Of a DNA stretch of 64,000 nt, positions 1-9,116 are shown piece after piece. Each line of letters starts with the position of its first letter. Position 1 is the stretch's first letter. Below the pieces are notes generated by a model, which worked only from the letters and a program-made list of their open reading frames with translations, had not been told where the DNA came from and did not search any database. The stretch is taken from positions 434,001-498,000 of the forward strand of contig JAUJOT010000002.1 of the NCBI GenBank assembly GCA_030447505.1. Reading direction: 5' to 3'. Source of the DNA: Solirubrobacteraceae bacterium (GTDB lineage: Bacteria; Actinomycetota; Thermoleophilia; Solirubrobacterales; Solirubrobacteraceae). Made by a program: the position numbers and the translations under genes.

Positions 1-117
1 GCCGTCAGCGATCTCTCGTTCGAGGACCCAGCCACCGCAGCGCGGCAGCGCGCGGGGACGACCGAACTGCGAGAGCGAGGCTGCGTAGCCGGGATGGGAG
101 TACCCGCGTCCCGTCAT
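1..117 (-). CDS. Partial CDS at left edge, function not recognised
   Basis: An ATG at 117 opens a frame that runs to the window edge (39 codons). It starts 7 nt after the stop of the Wzt-like ATPase, so it is probably the next gene of the same operon. The visible N-terminus contains HPGYAASLSQFGRPR and LPRCGGWVLER. This reads like the opening of a globular soluble protein, not frame noise; no signal peptide or membrane segment is visible. I do not recognise the family. Its place suggests a polysaccharide-related enzyme, possibly another acyl/aminoacyltransferase-type protein, but that is a guess. Confidence 0.5.
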   Translation of the reverse strand, partial: MTGRGYSHPGYAASLSQFGRPRALPRCGGWVLEREIADG

Positions 118-124
118 CGCAGGT

Positions 125-1441
125 CTATCGGATCGCCTGTGCCTCGGCGGCGACGGGCCCGTGGTACGTGGTCTCCCACTCCAGTCGCGGCCGTACCGCG
201 CCCTCCCACTCGCCGTACCAGCCCTCGCGCGTCTCCCCGACGTCGCGCACCTCGAACATCAGAACGTCCTCCATCTGGTGGATCAGGTGGGCAGAGTCCT
301 CCACGACCATGATCTCGATGCGATGAAGCCCGTCGTTGAGCAGGTTGCCCGGCACGTGGCAGGCGTCCCGGAACAGCCCGCGCGGGAAGGGCCGGCCCTG
401 CCATACGCGCTCCTCCATCGGCAGCGCGTTGAAGACCTTGACTCCCTGCTCGTTGTAGACGTGAAGACTCAGGTTGAGGCGCGCGCCGGCGCGCAGGTTC
501 CAGTACTCGAACTCGACGACGAAGTCCGTCGTTACGTAGACCGGATCCTGCGCGCTGCCCCCTTCCGGGCGCACGCGCGCGCTTCGGATCCGTACGCGAT
601 CGTTGCCGGGAGCATCGTCCGGATCGGGCCAGAGCCGCTCCGTCAGCGCGGAGAACGACGTCGCCAGGTAGCGCGAGATGACCTCGCCGGGGGCGCCGTC
701 GGCCACGCAGCGCCCGCCCTCGAGCCAGATCGCGCGACTGCACAGGCTCTCGATCGCCGCCATGTTGTGGCTGACGAACAGCACCGTTCGCCCGCTCGAG
801 GCGGCGTGGCCCATCTTGCCCATGCACCGTTTCTGGAACTCCGCGTCGCCCACCGCGAGGACCTCGTCGACGATCAGGATGTCGGGCTCGACGTGTGCCG
901 CCACCGCGAACGCGAGCCGTGCATGCATGCCGGTCGAATAGCGCTTGACGGGAGTGTCGATGAAACGCTCGACGCCCGCGAAGGCGACGATCTCGTCGAA
1001 CTTCCTGTCGATCTCGGCGCGCCGCATCCCGAGGATGGCGCCGTTGAGCGCGACGTTCTCGCGGCCGGTCAGCTCGGGGTGAAAGCCGGTTCCGACCTCG
1101 AGCAGCGCTCCGATACGGCCGGCGATGTCCGCGTGGCCCTTCGTGGGCTCCGTGATGCGCGCGAGAATCTTCAGCAGCGTGCTCTTGCCCGCTCCGTTTC
1201 GCCCGATGATGCCGACGACCTCGCCTTCGGCGAGCTCGAAGGAGACGCCGTCCAGGGCCCAGATCCACTCGTCGTCGGTCGACGGCTCGACTGCCGGGGC
1301 GGCGCGGCGCAGCTGGCTCAGTCGACGCAGCCGGGTCCGCGTCGCCGCCGCGATGACGTCGCGAATCGTTCCGTAGGACTGGCGTTCGCCGATTCTGTAG
1401 ATCTTGCCGAGTTCAACCGCGCGGATCGCGACATTCGTCAT
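125..1441 (-). CDS. wzt: ABC-2 polysaccharide exporter ATPase (Wzt-like) with C-terminal substrate domain
   Basis: 438 aa. The N-terminal half is an ABC ATPase with Walker A GRNGAGKST (residues 80-88), a signature YSTGM (168-172, the TagH/Wzt variant of LSGGQ) and Walker B ILIVDE (188-193). The part after about residue 250 is a beta-rich domain of the kind that in Wzt proteins reads the exported glycan. The family powers export of undecaprenyl-linked O-antigen, teichoic acid or galactan through a Wzm-type permease. The likely partner is the permease at 2599-3438, now separated by an inserted gene on the other strand. A copy of the permease 3' end ends only 3 nt before this ATG, so the pair was once directly adjacent. 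Start is ATG at 1441. Confidence 0.92.
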   Translation of the reverse strand: MTNVAIRAVELGKIYRIGERQSYGTIRDVIAAATRTRLRRLSQLRRAAPAVEPSTDDEWIWALDGVSFELAEGEVVGIIGRNGAGKSTLLKILARITEPTKGHADIAGRIGALLEVGTGFHPELTGRENVALNGAILGMRRAEIDRKFDEIVAFAGVERFIDTPVKRYSTGMHARLAFAVAAHVEPDILIVDEVLAVGDAEFQKRCMGKMGHAASSGRTVLFVSHNMAAIESLCSRAIWLEGGRCVADGAPGEVISRYLATSFSALTERLWPDPDDAPGNDRVRIRSARVRPEGGSAQDPVYVTTDFVVEFEYWNLRAGARLNLSLHVYNEQGVKVFNALPMEERVWQGRPFPRGLFRDACHVPGNLLNDGLHRIEIMVVEDSAHLIHQMEDVLMFEVRDVGETREGWYGEWEGAVRPRLEWETTYHGPVAAEAQAIR

Positions 1442-1444
1442 CGC

Positions 1445-1492
1445 TCACACCACATCCGCGAACGATCGCTGCATGCGGCGAAAGTATAAGAG
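1445..1492 (-). pseudogene. Remnant of the 3' end of a wzm-type permease gene
   Basis: The last 15 codons before a TGA read LLYFRRMQRSFADVV. The intact permease at 2599-3438 ends LLYFRRMERSFADVV, so 14 of 15 residues match. At DNA level 1441-1490 matches 2595-2644 at 42 of 50 positions, and the match fades just beyond. The stop lies 3 nt before the wzt start, the position expected for the original wzm of this operon. Upstream of the match the frame does not look like a permease. This is a relic left when the FemAB-like gene and/or a replacement permease arrived. Confidence 0.8.
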
Positions 1493-1601
1493 CGCTGCTG
1501 GCGGCCGGTGCCGCAAGGGCGCGCGAAGGCCGGCAGGACGTCGGCTCGGCATGGCGTAGATAGACTTCGCGGCGGGGGACTCACGACGCTGCACGCGACA
1601 G

Positions 1602-2582
1602 ATGGCGGCCGGGCGGATCATCTCTCTGCAGGCGCGTTCGGAGTGGGAGCGCGCGCTCGATGCGGTGCCGCACATGTTCGGTCACACGTGGGGCTTCGCG
1701 CACGCACAGAGCCTGACGCGGGGCGATCGCAGCTTCCTCTACGAGATGCGCGGGGACGGCGTGCGAGCGGTCTGCCCGCTCGTCGAGCGCCCAGTCGACG
1801 ATCGCCGCGACATCGCGACGCCCTACGGCTTCTCGGGGCTCGCCGGTACGGCTGCCTGGCCCGGCCTCGAGGGCCTGCTGGCGGAGCTTGCCAGCAGGCG
1901 CCGCTACGTCGCCGGCTACATCACCGTCAACCCGCTCTTCGGCGACGAATCCTACGGCGCGCCGAAGGAGCGCCATCTCACGAACCACACCTACACGCTC
2001 GATCTGACGCAGGACCTCGAGATCCTTCACTCAAATCTCTCCACGAACCGTAAGCGCCAGCTGCGCGACTGGCGGCCTGACCTGCACGAGTCATACCGTG
2101 AGCCGCTCGCCGACTTCTTCGTCGACGCCTACCCGCCCTTCATCGCGCGCAAGTCGGCGGCCTCCTACTATCGCTTCTCAGAGCGGACCCTGGCCGCCAT
2201 CTGCGCGCTGCCGAACGTCTTCCTGCTCGGCGCACGCGCGCACGGACGCCTCGAAGCCGTCTCGGTGTTCGGGTACACGCGCCACGCCGCAGACTTCCTG
2301 TTCAACGCGTCGCTGCCGGGTGGCGAGCATCACTCCACCTCGCTGATCTGGTCGGCCGTCCATCGGCTCGTCGAGCTGTCGGTGCCGGTGCTGAACCTCG
2401 GCGGCGGGACGAGCCAGGGCGACTCGCTGGCCGAGTACAAGCGGCGCTTCGGCGCACGTCCGCGGCCGATGTATGCGCTGAAGACGGTCTATGACCCGCT
2501 CGCCTACGCAGACCTGTGCAGGCGCGCGGGGCGCGATCCGAACGTCCGCGACGGCTTCTTTCCGGCCTATCGAAGTCCGTGA
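1602..2582 (+). CDS. FemAB/GNAT-like acyl or aminoacyltransferase
   Basis: 326 aa, oriented against its two neighbours. The sequence has the two-lobed GNAT layout of FemAB-related and peptidoglycan-bridge-forming proteins: an N-terminal GNAT half, a central RKSAASYYRFSERT segment, and a C-terminal GGGTSQGDSLAEYKRRFG segment. The last resembles the conserved end of that superfamily, where a lipid-linked sugar or peptidoglycan precursor is modified. No signal peptide or membrane segment is seen, so action at the cytoplasmic face is likely. A modification of the exported glycan or its lipid carrier fits the context but is inference. A TAGACT box at 1561-1566 could be its -10; no Shine-Dalgarno is visible before the ATG. 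It ends 16 nt before the converging permease. Confidence 0.7.
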   Translation: MAAGRIISLQARSEWERALDAVPHMFGHTWGFAHAQSLTRGDRSFLYEMRGDGVRAVCPLVERPVDDRRDIATPYGFSGLAGTAAWPGLEGLLAELASRRRYVAGYITVNPLFGDESYGAPKERHLTNHTYTLDLTQDLEILHSNLSTNRKRQLRDWRPDLHESYREPLADFFVDAYPPFIARKSAASYYRFSERTLAAICALPNVFLLGARAHGRLEAVSVFGYTRHAADFLFNASLPGGEHHSTSLIWSAVHRLVELSVPVLNLGGGTSQGDSLAEYKRRFGARPRPMYALKTVYDPLAYADLCRRAGRDPNVRDGFFPAYRSP

Positions 2583-2598
2583 CGTCTCAGCGCGTCGC

Positions 2599-3438
2599 TC
2601 ACACGACGTCCGCGAACGAACGTTCCATTCGGCGGAAGTACAAGAGCCCGCCCGCCAGCAGCGCCCCGGTCGCGAGCACGGATACCGCGAGCATCGGCCC
2701 CGGAGGTTCTGCCTCCGAGAGCAGCGCCCAGCGGAAGCCGTCGATCACGCCGGCCATCGGATTGAGGCCGTAGACCGCATCCCACGGCTCGGGCACGAGG
2801 CTCGACGGGTACGCGACCGGCGAGACGAACAGCCATAGCTGCACCAGGAACGGGATCACGTAGCGCACGTCTCGGTACAGGACGTTCAACGCCGACAGCC
2901 AGAGGCTGACCGCAAGCGCCGCAAGAGCCGCCAGCAGGACGAAGAACGGCAGCGTCAGGATCGCCGCCGATGGAACGATCCCGTAGACCAGCATCATGAT
3001 CAGCAACACGACGAAGGCGATCGCGAAATCCACCAGACAGGCCAGCACCGCGGCGGTCGGCACGATCAGGCGCGGGAAGTAGACCTTCGCCAGGATGCGC
3101 TCCTGCTCGACGAGGCTGTTGCCGGCGAGGGCGACCGCAGTGGCGAAGAACGTCCACGGCACGAGTGCGGCAAAGGCGAAGACGGGATAGGGCACGTCGC
3201 CGGACGAGATCCCGGCCAAGCTCCCGAAGAAGAGGCTGAAGACGACCATCGTCAAAAACGGCTGAAGCACGGCCCACGCCGCTCCGAACGCCGTCTGCTT
3301 GTAGCGGACCTTGATGTCGCGCCAGGTCAGGAAATAGAAGAGCTCCCGGTAGTCCCACAGCTCTCCGGGTCGCACCGCGACCCATCCACTCGATGGCCGG
3401 ACCGTGGTGCTGCGCCGAACGGAGGTGGTCGAGTCCAT
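2599..3438 (-). CDS. wzm: ABC-2 polysaccharide exporter permease (Wzm-like)
   Basis: 279 aa with about six hydrophobic segments, the usual size and shape of ABC-2 permeases of the Wzm/TagG type. The motif GELWDYRELFYFLTWRDIKVRYKQ before the first membrane span is typical of the amphipathic gate helix of this family. LNVLYRDVRYVIPF is the conserved cytoplasmic segment near the middle. It should pair with the Wzt-like ATPase at 125-1441 and move a completed lipid-linked glycan across the membrane. A TAGGAT box at 3480-3485 is a candidate -10 for a leader of about 40 nt. Start is ATG at 3438. Confidence 0.92.
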   Translation of the reverse strand: MDSTTSVRRSTTVRPSSGWVAVRPGELWDYRELFYFLTWRDIKVRYKQTAFGAAWAVLQPFLTMVVFSLFFGSLAGISSGDVPYPVFAFAALVPWTFFATAVALAGNSLVEQERILAKVYFPRLIVPTAAVLACLVDFAIAFVVLLIMMLVYGIVPSAAILTLPFFVLLAALAALAVSLWLSALNVLYRDVRYVIPFLVQLWLFVSPVAYPSSLVPEPWDAVYGLNPMAGVIDGFRWALLSEAEPPGPMLAVSVLATGALLAGGLLYFRRMERSFADVV

Positions 3439-3781
3439 GCGAGGCGCCGACGCAGCTCTGAGATCGGCCGGCGAGCGCCATCCTAGTCGGTTGCCGAGGG
3501 TCTCCTCGTTGCTCGCTCGACTTCTGCTCCGTGGCGCGGTCGCTTCGGAAAAACGCGCCCGTTCGACCTCGCGCGGATGATGGCGCGACGCCGCTACGCC
3601 GCGCGGCGACCCGCTCGGGGCACCGCTTCAGGGCCGGCCGGGGGCGGATCTCCTACTTATTTCAACCCCAGAGACGGTGTTCCGCTGTCAGATGCTCCGT
3701 ATCCTAGAGTGTTCCGCCAGAGCGGGCCCACGGCCCACAGGCAGCGCCCAATGACTGGGAAACGAGATAGAGCAAACAAGG
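3439..3781. promoter_or_regulatory. Divergent intergenic region, candidate -10 boxes for both sides
   Basis: No credible gene lies in these 343 bases. On the minus strand TAGGAT (3480-3485) could drive wzm. On the plus strand TATCCT (3700-3705) could start a transcript with a leader of about 70 nt for the sugar transferase. Its start at 3782 is preceded closely by an AAGG. No good -35 is seen for either, so both assignments are weak. Confidence 0.35.
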
Positions 3782-5245
3782 ATGGCTTGGACGATGCCGC
3801 CCCCCGAACTTGAGGTCGCTGCTCCGCAATCCTCGGGCCGTGCGCGAGATGACGTGCGCCACTCTGCGGCCTGTCGTCGTGACGACGCCGAGCGCCGCGC
3901 GGCGCGGCCGGTCCGCACCCGCGACTCGTATCGCCGCCGGATGCTCGTGGCCTCCGACGTGCTCTCCGCGCTGCTGGTCTGCGGCGCCGTCCAGCAGCTG
4001 TCGGCGGACCGCGAAGCGGTGCTAGCCGCGCTCGCCTGTGTCCCGGTCTGGGTGCTCCTCGCCAAGCTGCAGGGGCTCTATGACCGCGATCACCGAACCC
4101 TGCGCCACCTGACGGTCGACGAGTTCCCGCAGTTGCTCAGCTGGGCGCTGACCGGCACGATCGCGCTGGGGTTGCTGATGGTCGTGATGGCGCCGGACGC
4201 ATTCGGCGGCGTCTTCGTCGGCGTGTTCGTCGTCGCGATCGTCTCGGCCCTCCTCCTGCGCGGGCTGGCCCGCTGCATCTGGCGCCGGGTCACCCCCCCC
4301 GAGCAAGCGCTGATCATCGGCGACGGATCGCTCGCAAAAGCAGTGCAGCGCAAGCTCGAGCTGTTTCCCGACACGCACGTGCAGGTCGTCGACATCGTTC
4401 CCACCGAGGTCGCCCGGACGAACGGCGCGATCTCGTCAGCCGGTCTCGCCGGCGTCGAGCGGGTCATCCTCGCATCGCAGGCCCTCAACGAGGACGTGCT
4501 GGCCAAGTGCGTGCGGGTCTGTCGCAAGCTCGAGATGAAGCTGAGCGTCGTACCACCGGTGCGGGGCATGTTCGGAACGGCCGTCGAGCTGCGACACATC
4601 GCCGATCTTCCGGTCGTGGAGTACAACACCGGCAATGCGGCTCGCTCGACGCTGATCCTGAAGCGGGCGCTGGATATCGGTGTCGCCCTGATCGCATCGA
4701 TCGTGCTGCTGCCGCTTGCCGCCCTGATCGCACTTGCCGTACGGCTCGGCAGCGGCGGCCCGGTGATCTTCTGTCAGACGCGCGCCGGACGGCACGGGCG
4801 TCCGTTCAGGATCTACAAGTTCCGCACGATGGTGTCCGACGCCGAGGCCCGCCTGTCGGAAGTCGTCTCCCTCGATCGCCTGCCCGAGCCCGTGTTCAAG
4901 CTCGAACGCGATCCGAGGGTCACGCGCGTCGGTCGGTTCCTCCGCCACTCGAGCCTTGACGAGCTTCCGCAGCTCGTCAACGTCCTGAAGGGCGAGATGA
5001 GCCTCGTGGGGCCGCGGCCCGAGCAGGTCGAGCTCGTCGAGCGCTACGGACCCGAGGAGCGCTTCCGGCTCGGTGTCAAGCCCGGCATCACCGGGCCGAT
5101 GCAGGTCTTCGGCCGCGGGCAGCTGACGTTCGAGGAGCGGCTCGCCGTCGAGCGGGAGTACATCGAGAACTACTCGATCGCCCGCGACGTCCTTCTCCTC
5201 GCGCTGACGATCTCCGTCGTCGTCGGCCGGCGGGGCGCATATTAG
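3782..5245 (+). CDS. Polyprenyl-phosphate sugar-1-phosphate transferase (initiating transferase)
   Basis: 487 aa. It has an arginine-rich cytoplasmic start, a cluster of four hydrophobic segments (about residues 55-160), a nucleotide-binding-like middle domain ([19 protein letters not shown]), one more membrane segment near 295-320 and the catalytic bac_transf domain. In that domain [31 protein letters not shown] and GPRPEQVEL are the signature blocks. Enzymes of the WcaJ/WbaP group move a hexose-1-phosphate from a nucleotide sugar to undecaprenyl phosphate, the first membrane step of repeat-unit synthesis. It heads the plus-strand run of glycan genes and ends 7 nt before the next start. The exact sugar cannot be told from sequence. 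Confidence 0.92.
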   Translation: MAWTMPPPELEVAAPQSSGRARDDVRHSAACRRDDAERRAARPVRTRDSYRRRMLVASDVLSALLVCGAVQQLSADREAVLAALACVPVWVLLAKLQGLYDRDHRTLRHLTVDEFPQLLSWALTGTIALGLLMVVMAPDAFGGVFVGVFVVAIVSALLLRGLARCIWRRVTPPEQALIIGDGSLAKAVQRKLELFPDTHVQVVDIVPTEVARTNGAISSAGLAGVERVILASQALNEDVLAKCVRVCRKLEMKLSVVPPVRGMFGTAVELRHIADLPVVEYNTGNAARSTLILKRALDIGVALIASIVLLPLAALIALAVRLGSGGPVIFCQTRAGRHGRPFRIYKFRTMVSDAEARLSEVVSLDRLPEPVFKLERDPRVTRVGRFLRHSSLDELPQLVNVLKGEMSLVGPRPEQVELVERYGPEERFRLGVKPGITGPMQVFGRGQLTFEERLAVEREYIENYSIARDVLLLALTISVVVGRRGAY

Positions 5246-5252
5246 GGCCGCC

Positions 5253-6281
5253 GTGCCGGCGCTGCCGCGCGCATCGCACGCAGGTCGCGACCGGGCGCTG
5301 ATGCGGCGCGAGCACGTCGAGCGGCAGCCGTCGGACCTCTCGGCGACCGTCGTCATCCCGTCGCTGTCCGGCGGTTCGGCGCTCGTACGCCTCGTTCGAT
5401 CGCTGACGCTCGCGAGCGGGCATCTCGAGGTGATCGTCGCCGACAACGGCCTTCCCGAGCACACGCTGTCGCTGCTTGCACAGACCGGGGCACAGGTCGT
5501 CACGATGGAGACGAACCTCGGCTTCGGCGCCGCGGTCAATCGTGCGGCCGTGATGGCCCGGACAGAGGTCCTCGTCGTCCTCAACGACGACATCGAGCCC
5601 CAGAGCGGCTTTCTCGACGCACTCGTCGCGCCCGTCGCCGACGGCGCCGCGATGGTGGCCGGGGTGCTCCTGCAGGAGCTCGCGCCAGACCGGATAGAGA
5701 CCGCGGGCATCGAGCTCGACCGGACGCTGGCGGCTGCCGACTACCTGCACAACGAGCCGATCGCCCGGCTCGAGCAGCCGTTGGCGGCGCCGTTCGGACC
5801 GTCGGGCGGCGCGGCGGCGTACCGGCTGTCGGCGTTTCTCGAGGTCGGTGGTTTCGACGAGAACTTCTTTGCGTACTGCGAGGACCTCGATCTCGCGATC
5901 CGGCTACGGGCCGCCGGTGGCAGATGCGCACTCGCTCCCCGCGCGCGAGCGCTGCACGAGGGATCCGGAACGCTCGGTTACCGCTCGCTGGCGAAGGCGA
6001 ACCTCGTCGGGTTCAGCCGTGGCTACGTACTGCGCAAGTACCGCGTCCTCAACGGCCTGCGCAGTGCGCCGGCCGCCCTGGCGGTCGAGGCGACCGCCGT
6101 CCTCCTGCTGGCGCGACAGCACCGCTCGCTGGCGCCGGGGATCGCGCGAGTCCGTGGTTGGCGAAGTTGCGATGCACGGGCGTCGCCGCCCGCCTGCTCG
6201 GAGATCACCGTCGGGCTTCTGGATGCATGGCGACGGCGCTACGTCCGCGCGCGAATGCCCGCTTCGACTGCCGCGTCGTGA
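5253..6281 (+). CDS. Family 2 glycosyltransferase
   Basis: 342 aa from a GTG at 5253; an internal ATG at 5301 is an alternative start. The GT-A fold is seen in TVVIPSLSGGSALVRLVRSL, VIVADNGLPE, NLGFGAAVNRA, the metal-binding VLNDDIEP and the acceptor region GGAAAYRLSAFLEVGGFDE then YCEDLDLAIRLR. This pattern is that of rhamnosyltransferase-type GT2 enzymes that extend lipid-linked glycans. A hydrophobic segment after residue 270 may sit on the membrane. The start follows the initiating transferase stop by 7 nt, so the two are co-transcribed. Confidence 0.88.
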   Translation: MPALPRASHAGRDRALMRREHVERQPSDLSATVVIPSLSGGSALVRLVRSLTLASGHLEVIVADNGLPEHTLSLLAQTGAQVVTMETNLGFGAAVNRAAVMARTEVLVVLNDDIEPQSGFLDALVAPVADGAAMVAGVLLQELAPDRIETAGIELDRTLAAADYLHNEPIARLEQPLAAPFGPSGGAAAYRLSAFLEVGGFDENFFAYCEDLDLAIRLRAAGGRCALAPRARALHEGSGTLGYRSLAKANLVGFSRGYVLRKYRVLNGLRSAPAALAVEATAVLLLARQHRSLAPGIARVRGWRSCDARASPPACSEITVGLLDAWRRRYVRARMPASTAAS

Positions 6282-6325
6282 TCGCTGCCGCCTGTCTCTC
6301 GCGCGCTCCGTATCGTGTCGCCCCG

Positions 6326-7549
6326 GTGAATGATCGTGGGCCTCAGCATGCGAGGCGAACGCTGGTCGTCCTGCACTCCGAAGCGGCCGCCGGTCCTCCT
6401 CAGCACGTCTTCTCCTGGCTGTCGCCCCTCGCCGAGCGGAGCTCCGTGACGACGGTCGTGCCGGGGCCGGGCACGGCTGCTGAGCTGTACGCGACGATCG
6501 GGCGGACGAGGGTGCTCGGGTTCGACGCGTTGACGTACCCGGATGGCGTTCGAGCGCTCGCTCCATACGTCGCCCGCTTCGCGGCCGATGTCCTGTCCCT
6601 CAGCCGCCTGATCCGGCAGGTCCGACCGGATCTGCTGGTCGTCGTGACCGCATCGGTTCCGGCGGCGCTCGTGGCCGCCCGCCTGCAACGGGTCCCGACG
6701 GTCGTCTTCGTCGGCGAGATCCTCGCCAAGCGGCTGGTGACGACGCGTGGTCGTTCGCTCGCGGCCGCCGCGACGGCGCGGCTGACCGCGGCGCTCGCCG
6801 ACGCCGTCGTCTGCTGCTCGGAGACCGTCGCGCGGCAGTTCGCGCCGCAGCGGACACGGCTGCTGAAAACGATCTACCCGGGCGTGAACGGAAGCCATGG
6901 CGACGGCGACGGCGCGCGGTTCCGCACCCTGCACGGGCTGAGCGAGGCGGATCCGTGCCTTGCCGTGATCGGCAACGTGACGCCCGCCCGCGGGCAGGAC
7001 GTCGCGATCCGCGCGCTTGCGCGGCTGCGCGCGGAGCTTCCGGGCGTGCGCTGCGTGATCGCCGGCGTCCCCCACCCGCGACCCGTCGACATCGCCTACC
7101 GTCAAGAGCTGGCGACGCTCGCCCGCAGCCTGCGGGTAGAGGATGCGGTCGCCTTCGTCGGCCTCGTCGACCCGATTGCAGACCTCTACGCGGCCGCGGA
7201 CGTCGTGGTCAATCCGGCGCGCTTCAACGAGGCGTTCGGACGCGTCGCGATCGAGGCGCTCAGCGCCGGCTGCCCGGTCGTCGCGGCCCGCGTCGGAGCA
7301 ACTCCGGAGATCGTCCGCGACGGGCGCGAAGCGCTGCTGTTCGCGCCCGAGGACGATGAAGCACTGGCGCGAGCGGTCCTGCGGCTGTGGCGCGATCGCG
7401 GGTTGCGCGAGGAGCTCGTGCGCAGGGGGCGACGCCGGGTGGCGGCCAGATACAGCGAGGATCTCGCCGTCCAGGCCTTCGGAGACGTCGTCGAGCGCGT
7501 TCTCGCGGCTCGCGACGCAGGAGCCGCACGTGCGTCGGCGGCGACATGA
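6326..7549 (+). CDS. Family 4 glycosyltransferase
   Basis: 407 aa. I chose the GTG at 6326 because the open frame extends far into the upstream GT2 gene and the family N-terminus begins here (RRTLVVLHSEAAAGPPQHVF). The GT-B fold is complete: an N-terminal Rossmann half, a C-terminal donor half with LAVIGNVTPARGQDVAIRAL, and the donor-site motif NEAFGRVAIEALSAGCPVVA followed by VGATPEIVRDG (the EX7E region). It likely adds one sugar of the repeat unit. The stop is 1 nt before the next ATG, indicating tight operon coupling. Confidence 0.88.
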   Translation: MNDRGPQHARRTLVVLHSEAAAGPPQHVFSWLSPLAERSSVTTVVPGPGTAAELYATIGRTRVLGFDALTYPDGVRALAPYVARFAADVLSLSRLIRQVRPDLLVVVTASVPAALVAARLQRVPTVVFVGEILAKRLVTTRGRSLAAAATARLTAALADAVVCCSETVARQFAPQRTRLLKTIYPGVNGSHGDGDGARFRTLHGLSEADPCLAVIGNVTPARGQDVAIRALARLRAELPGVRCVIAGVPHPRPVDIAYRQELATLARSLRVEDAVAFVGLVDPIADLYAAADVVVNPARFNEAFGRVAIEALSAGCPVVAARVGATPEIVRDGREALLFAPEDDEALARAVLRLWRDRGLREELVRRGRRRVAARYSEDLAVQAFGDVVERVLAARDAGAARASAAT

Positions 7550-7550
7550 G

Positions 7551-9116
7551 ATGAGCGTCGAGAGCCCCCCACTACTGACGACGACGCGAGAACGCGAGCC
7601 GAGCAGTCAACTGCACGACCGGCCCTCGATCGCGGTGCACTGGCTGCGAGCCGCGGCGATAGGGCTCGCGGTTCTCATGCTGGCAGCGCTGACAGCCGTC
7701 TGGCCGGCGCTCACGCTCGTCGGTCTGGGGTTGGTCCTGATCATCGCGCTCGCCTTCTTCGCGCCGCCGTTCGCGCTCGTCGGCGCGATCCTCTTCTACG
7801 GCCTCGAAGGCGCGATCAAGGTCGGACTCGCAAGAGAGCTTCCCGCGCTTGGCGTGACCCCGGAGTCCGTCGGGGCCGCGATCATCGACTTCGTCTTCCT
7901 CGTGGCCGTGCTCGGGGTCGTGCGTCACGATCGAGGTCGGGCGCTGCTCGAGATCTGGAGGAACGTGGGCCGATCGATTCGCATCGCGCTCGCCCTGCTG
8001 GCGGCCTGGATCGCGATCTCCGTCATACAGCTCGCCGTGTCCGGCGACGTCGACTCGGCGCTGGCCGGCTTTCGCCTGTCGCAGGCATACGTGGTGGCCG
8101 TTCTCGCCGGCGCGATGCTGCTGGCCAGGTCGCGCTCCGAGCTCGTCGTGAAGGCGCTCGTCGGCGTGCTGCTCGTCATCACGGCGTACGCCGCCTTCCG
8201 AGCCGTGGCCGGTCCATCCGAAACCGAGCGCGCGGCCGCCTTCGCCCGCTCGACGACGGCGCTCGTGCCGACCGAGGATGGGGTCATCTTCCGCAATTCC
8301 GGCTCCTTCTCGAGCGCGATCGGCCTGGCGAGCTTCCTCGTTCCGGCAGGGGTGTTCCTCTTCGCGCTCGGCCTGTCCTTCGTGCGCCTGCGGCTCGCTG
8401 CCTGGCTCGGATTCGCCCTGGTGCTCGTCGCGCTCGTCGGCAGCTACGTGCGTACGAGCCTGGTGGCGGTCGCGGCGGGCGTCCTGTTCGCCGCGGCTCT
8501 GCTGACATTCGCAAGCGGCCTCGCGAGAACGAGGAAGACGGTGCTCGGACTGGCGGGCGTCCCGGCCCTCGTCGTCCTGATCGCGCTCGGCGCGCTCGTC
8601 CCAACGGCGGTGTCGGGCGGCTCTCAGGCGGTCGAGCAGCGGGGCAGCGGACTGCTCAGACCGCTCTCCGACCCGTCCCTGACGACGCGCGTCGAGCGCT
8701 GGCGTGAATCGCTGGACTCGGTCAAGGCCCATCCGCTCGGAACGGGGTTGGGAACGGTCGGGGGCGCTACCCGTGACAGCGAGGGAAGGGTCCAGGCGTT
8801 CGCCGACAACAGCTACCTGAAGGTCCTTCAGGAGCAGGGGCCGCTCGGTGCCGTCCCGTTCATCCTCGGCATCTTCGGGGTCTTGATCGCGATCGCGGCG
8901 CGCGTCACGCGCAGCGCGATGCCTCTGCGCGGGCTGGCGACCGCGGCCGTCGCAGGGTCGGCGTCGTTCTTCCTGCTCGCGTGGACCTCCGAGGCGATCG
9001 AGCAGCCGGGCAAGGTCCTGGCATGGTTGCTGCTCGGCGTCGCGCTGTGGACCGCGTCGGGAGCGCCGGAACGCGAGCGCGCAGCGCAACCGCAGAGACC
9101 GGGTGAGGCCGCGTGA
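7551..9116 (+). CDS. O-antigen ligase/polymerase family membrane protein
   Basis: 521 aa from ATG 7551, which directly follows the previous stop. About eleven to twelve hydrophobic segments are present. The Wzy_C/WaaL landmark is a periplasmic loop with TRVERWRESLDSVKAHPLGTGLGT, then FADNSYLKVLQEQGPLGAVPF. The latter resembles the HNxxLxxLxExGxxG motif of O-antigen ligases, with D replacing the usual H. Members either polymerise lipid-linked repeat units or attach glycans to an acceptor. In a cluster with a flippase and a Wzz-like protein, polymerase (Wzy) is the more likely role, but ligase cannot be excluded. Confidence 0.88.
   Translation: MSVESPPLLTTTREREPSSQLHDRPSIAVHWLRAAAIGLAVLMLAALTAVWPALTLVGLGLVLIIALAFFAPPFALVGAILFYGLEGAIKVGLARELPALGVTPESVGAAIIDFVFLVAVLGVVRHDRGRALLEIWRNVGRSIRIALALLAAWIAISVIQLAVSGDVDSALAGFRLSQAYVVAVLAGAMLLARSRSELVVKALVGVLLVITAYAAFRAVAGPSETERAAAFARSTTALVPTEDGVIFRNSGSFSSAIGLASFLVPAGVFLFALGLSFVRLRLAAWLGFALVLVALVGSYVRTSLVAVAAGVLFAAALLTFASGLARTRKTVLGLAGVPALVVLIALGALVPTAVSGGSQAVEQRGSGLLRPLSDPSLTTRVERWRESLDSVKAHPLGTGLGTVGGATRDSEGRVQAFADNSYLKVLQEQGPLGAVPFILGIFGVLIAIAARVTRSAMPLRGLATAAVAGSASFFLLAWTSEAIEQPGKVLAWLLLGVALWTASGAPERERAAQPQRPGEAA

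Noticed and set aside
1-312. Plus-strand frame open from the left edge to 312
   Set aside because: Runs through wzt in antisense with Arg/Pro/Ser-rich sequence; the minus-strand frame starting at 117 is more protein-like.
5924-6325. Long N-terminal extension of the GT4 gene
   Set aside because: It overlaps the upstream GT2 gene by 358 bp and does not resemble a glycosyltransferase; GTG 6326 fits the family start.
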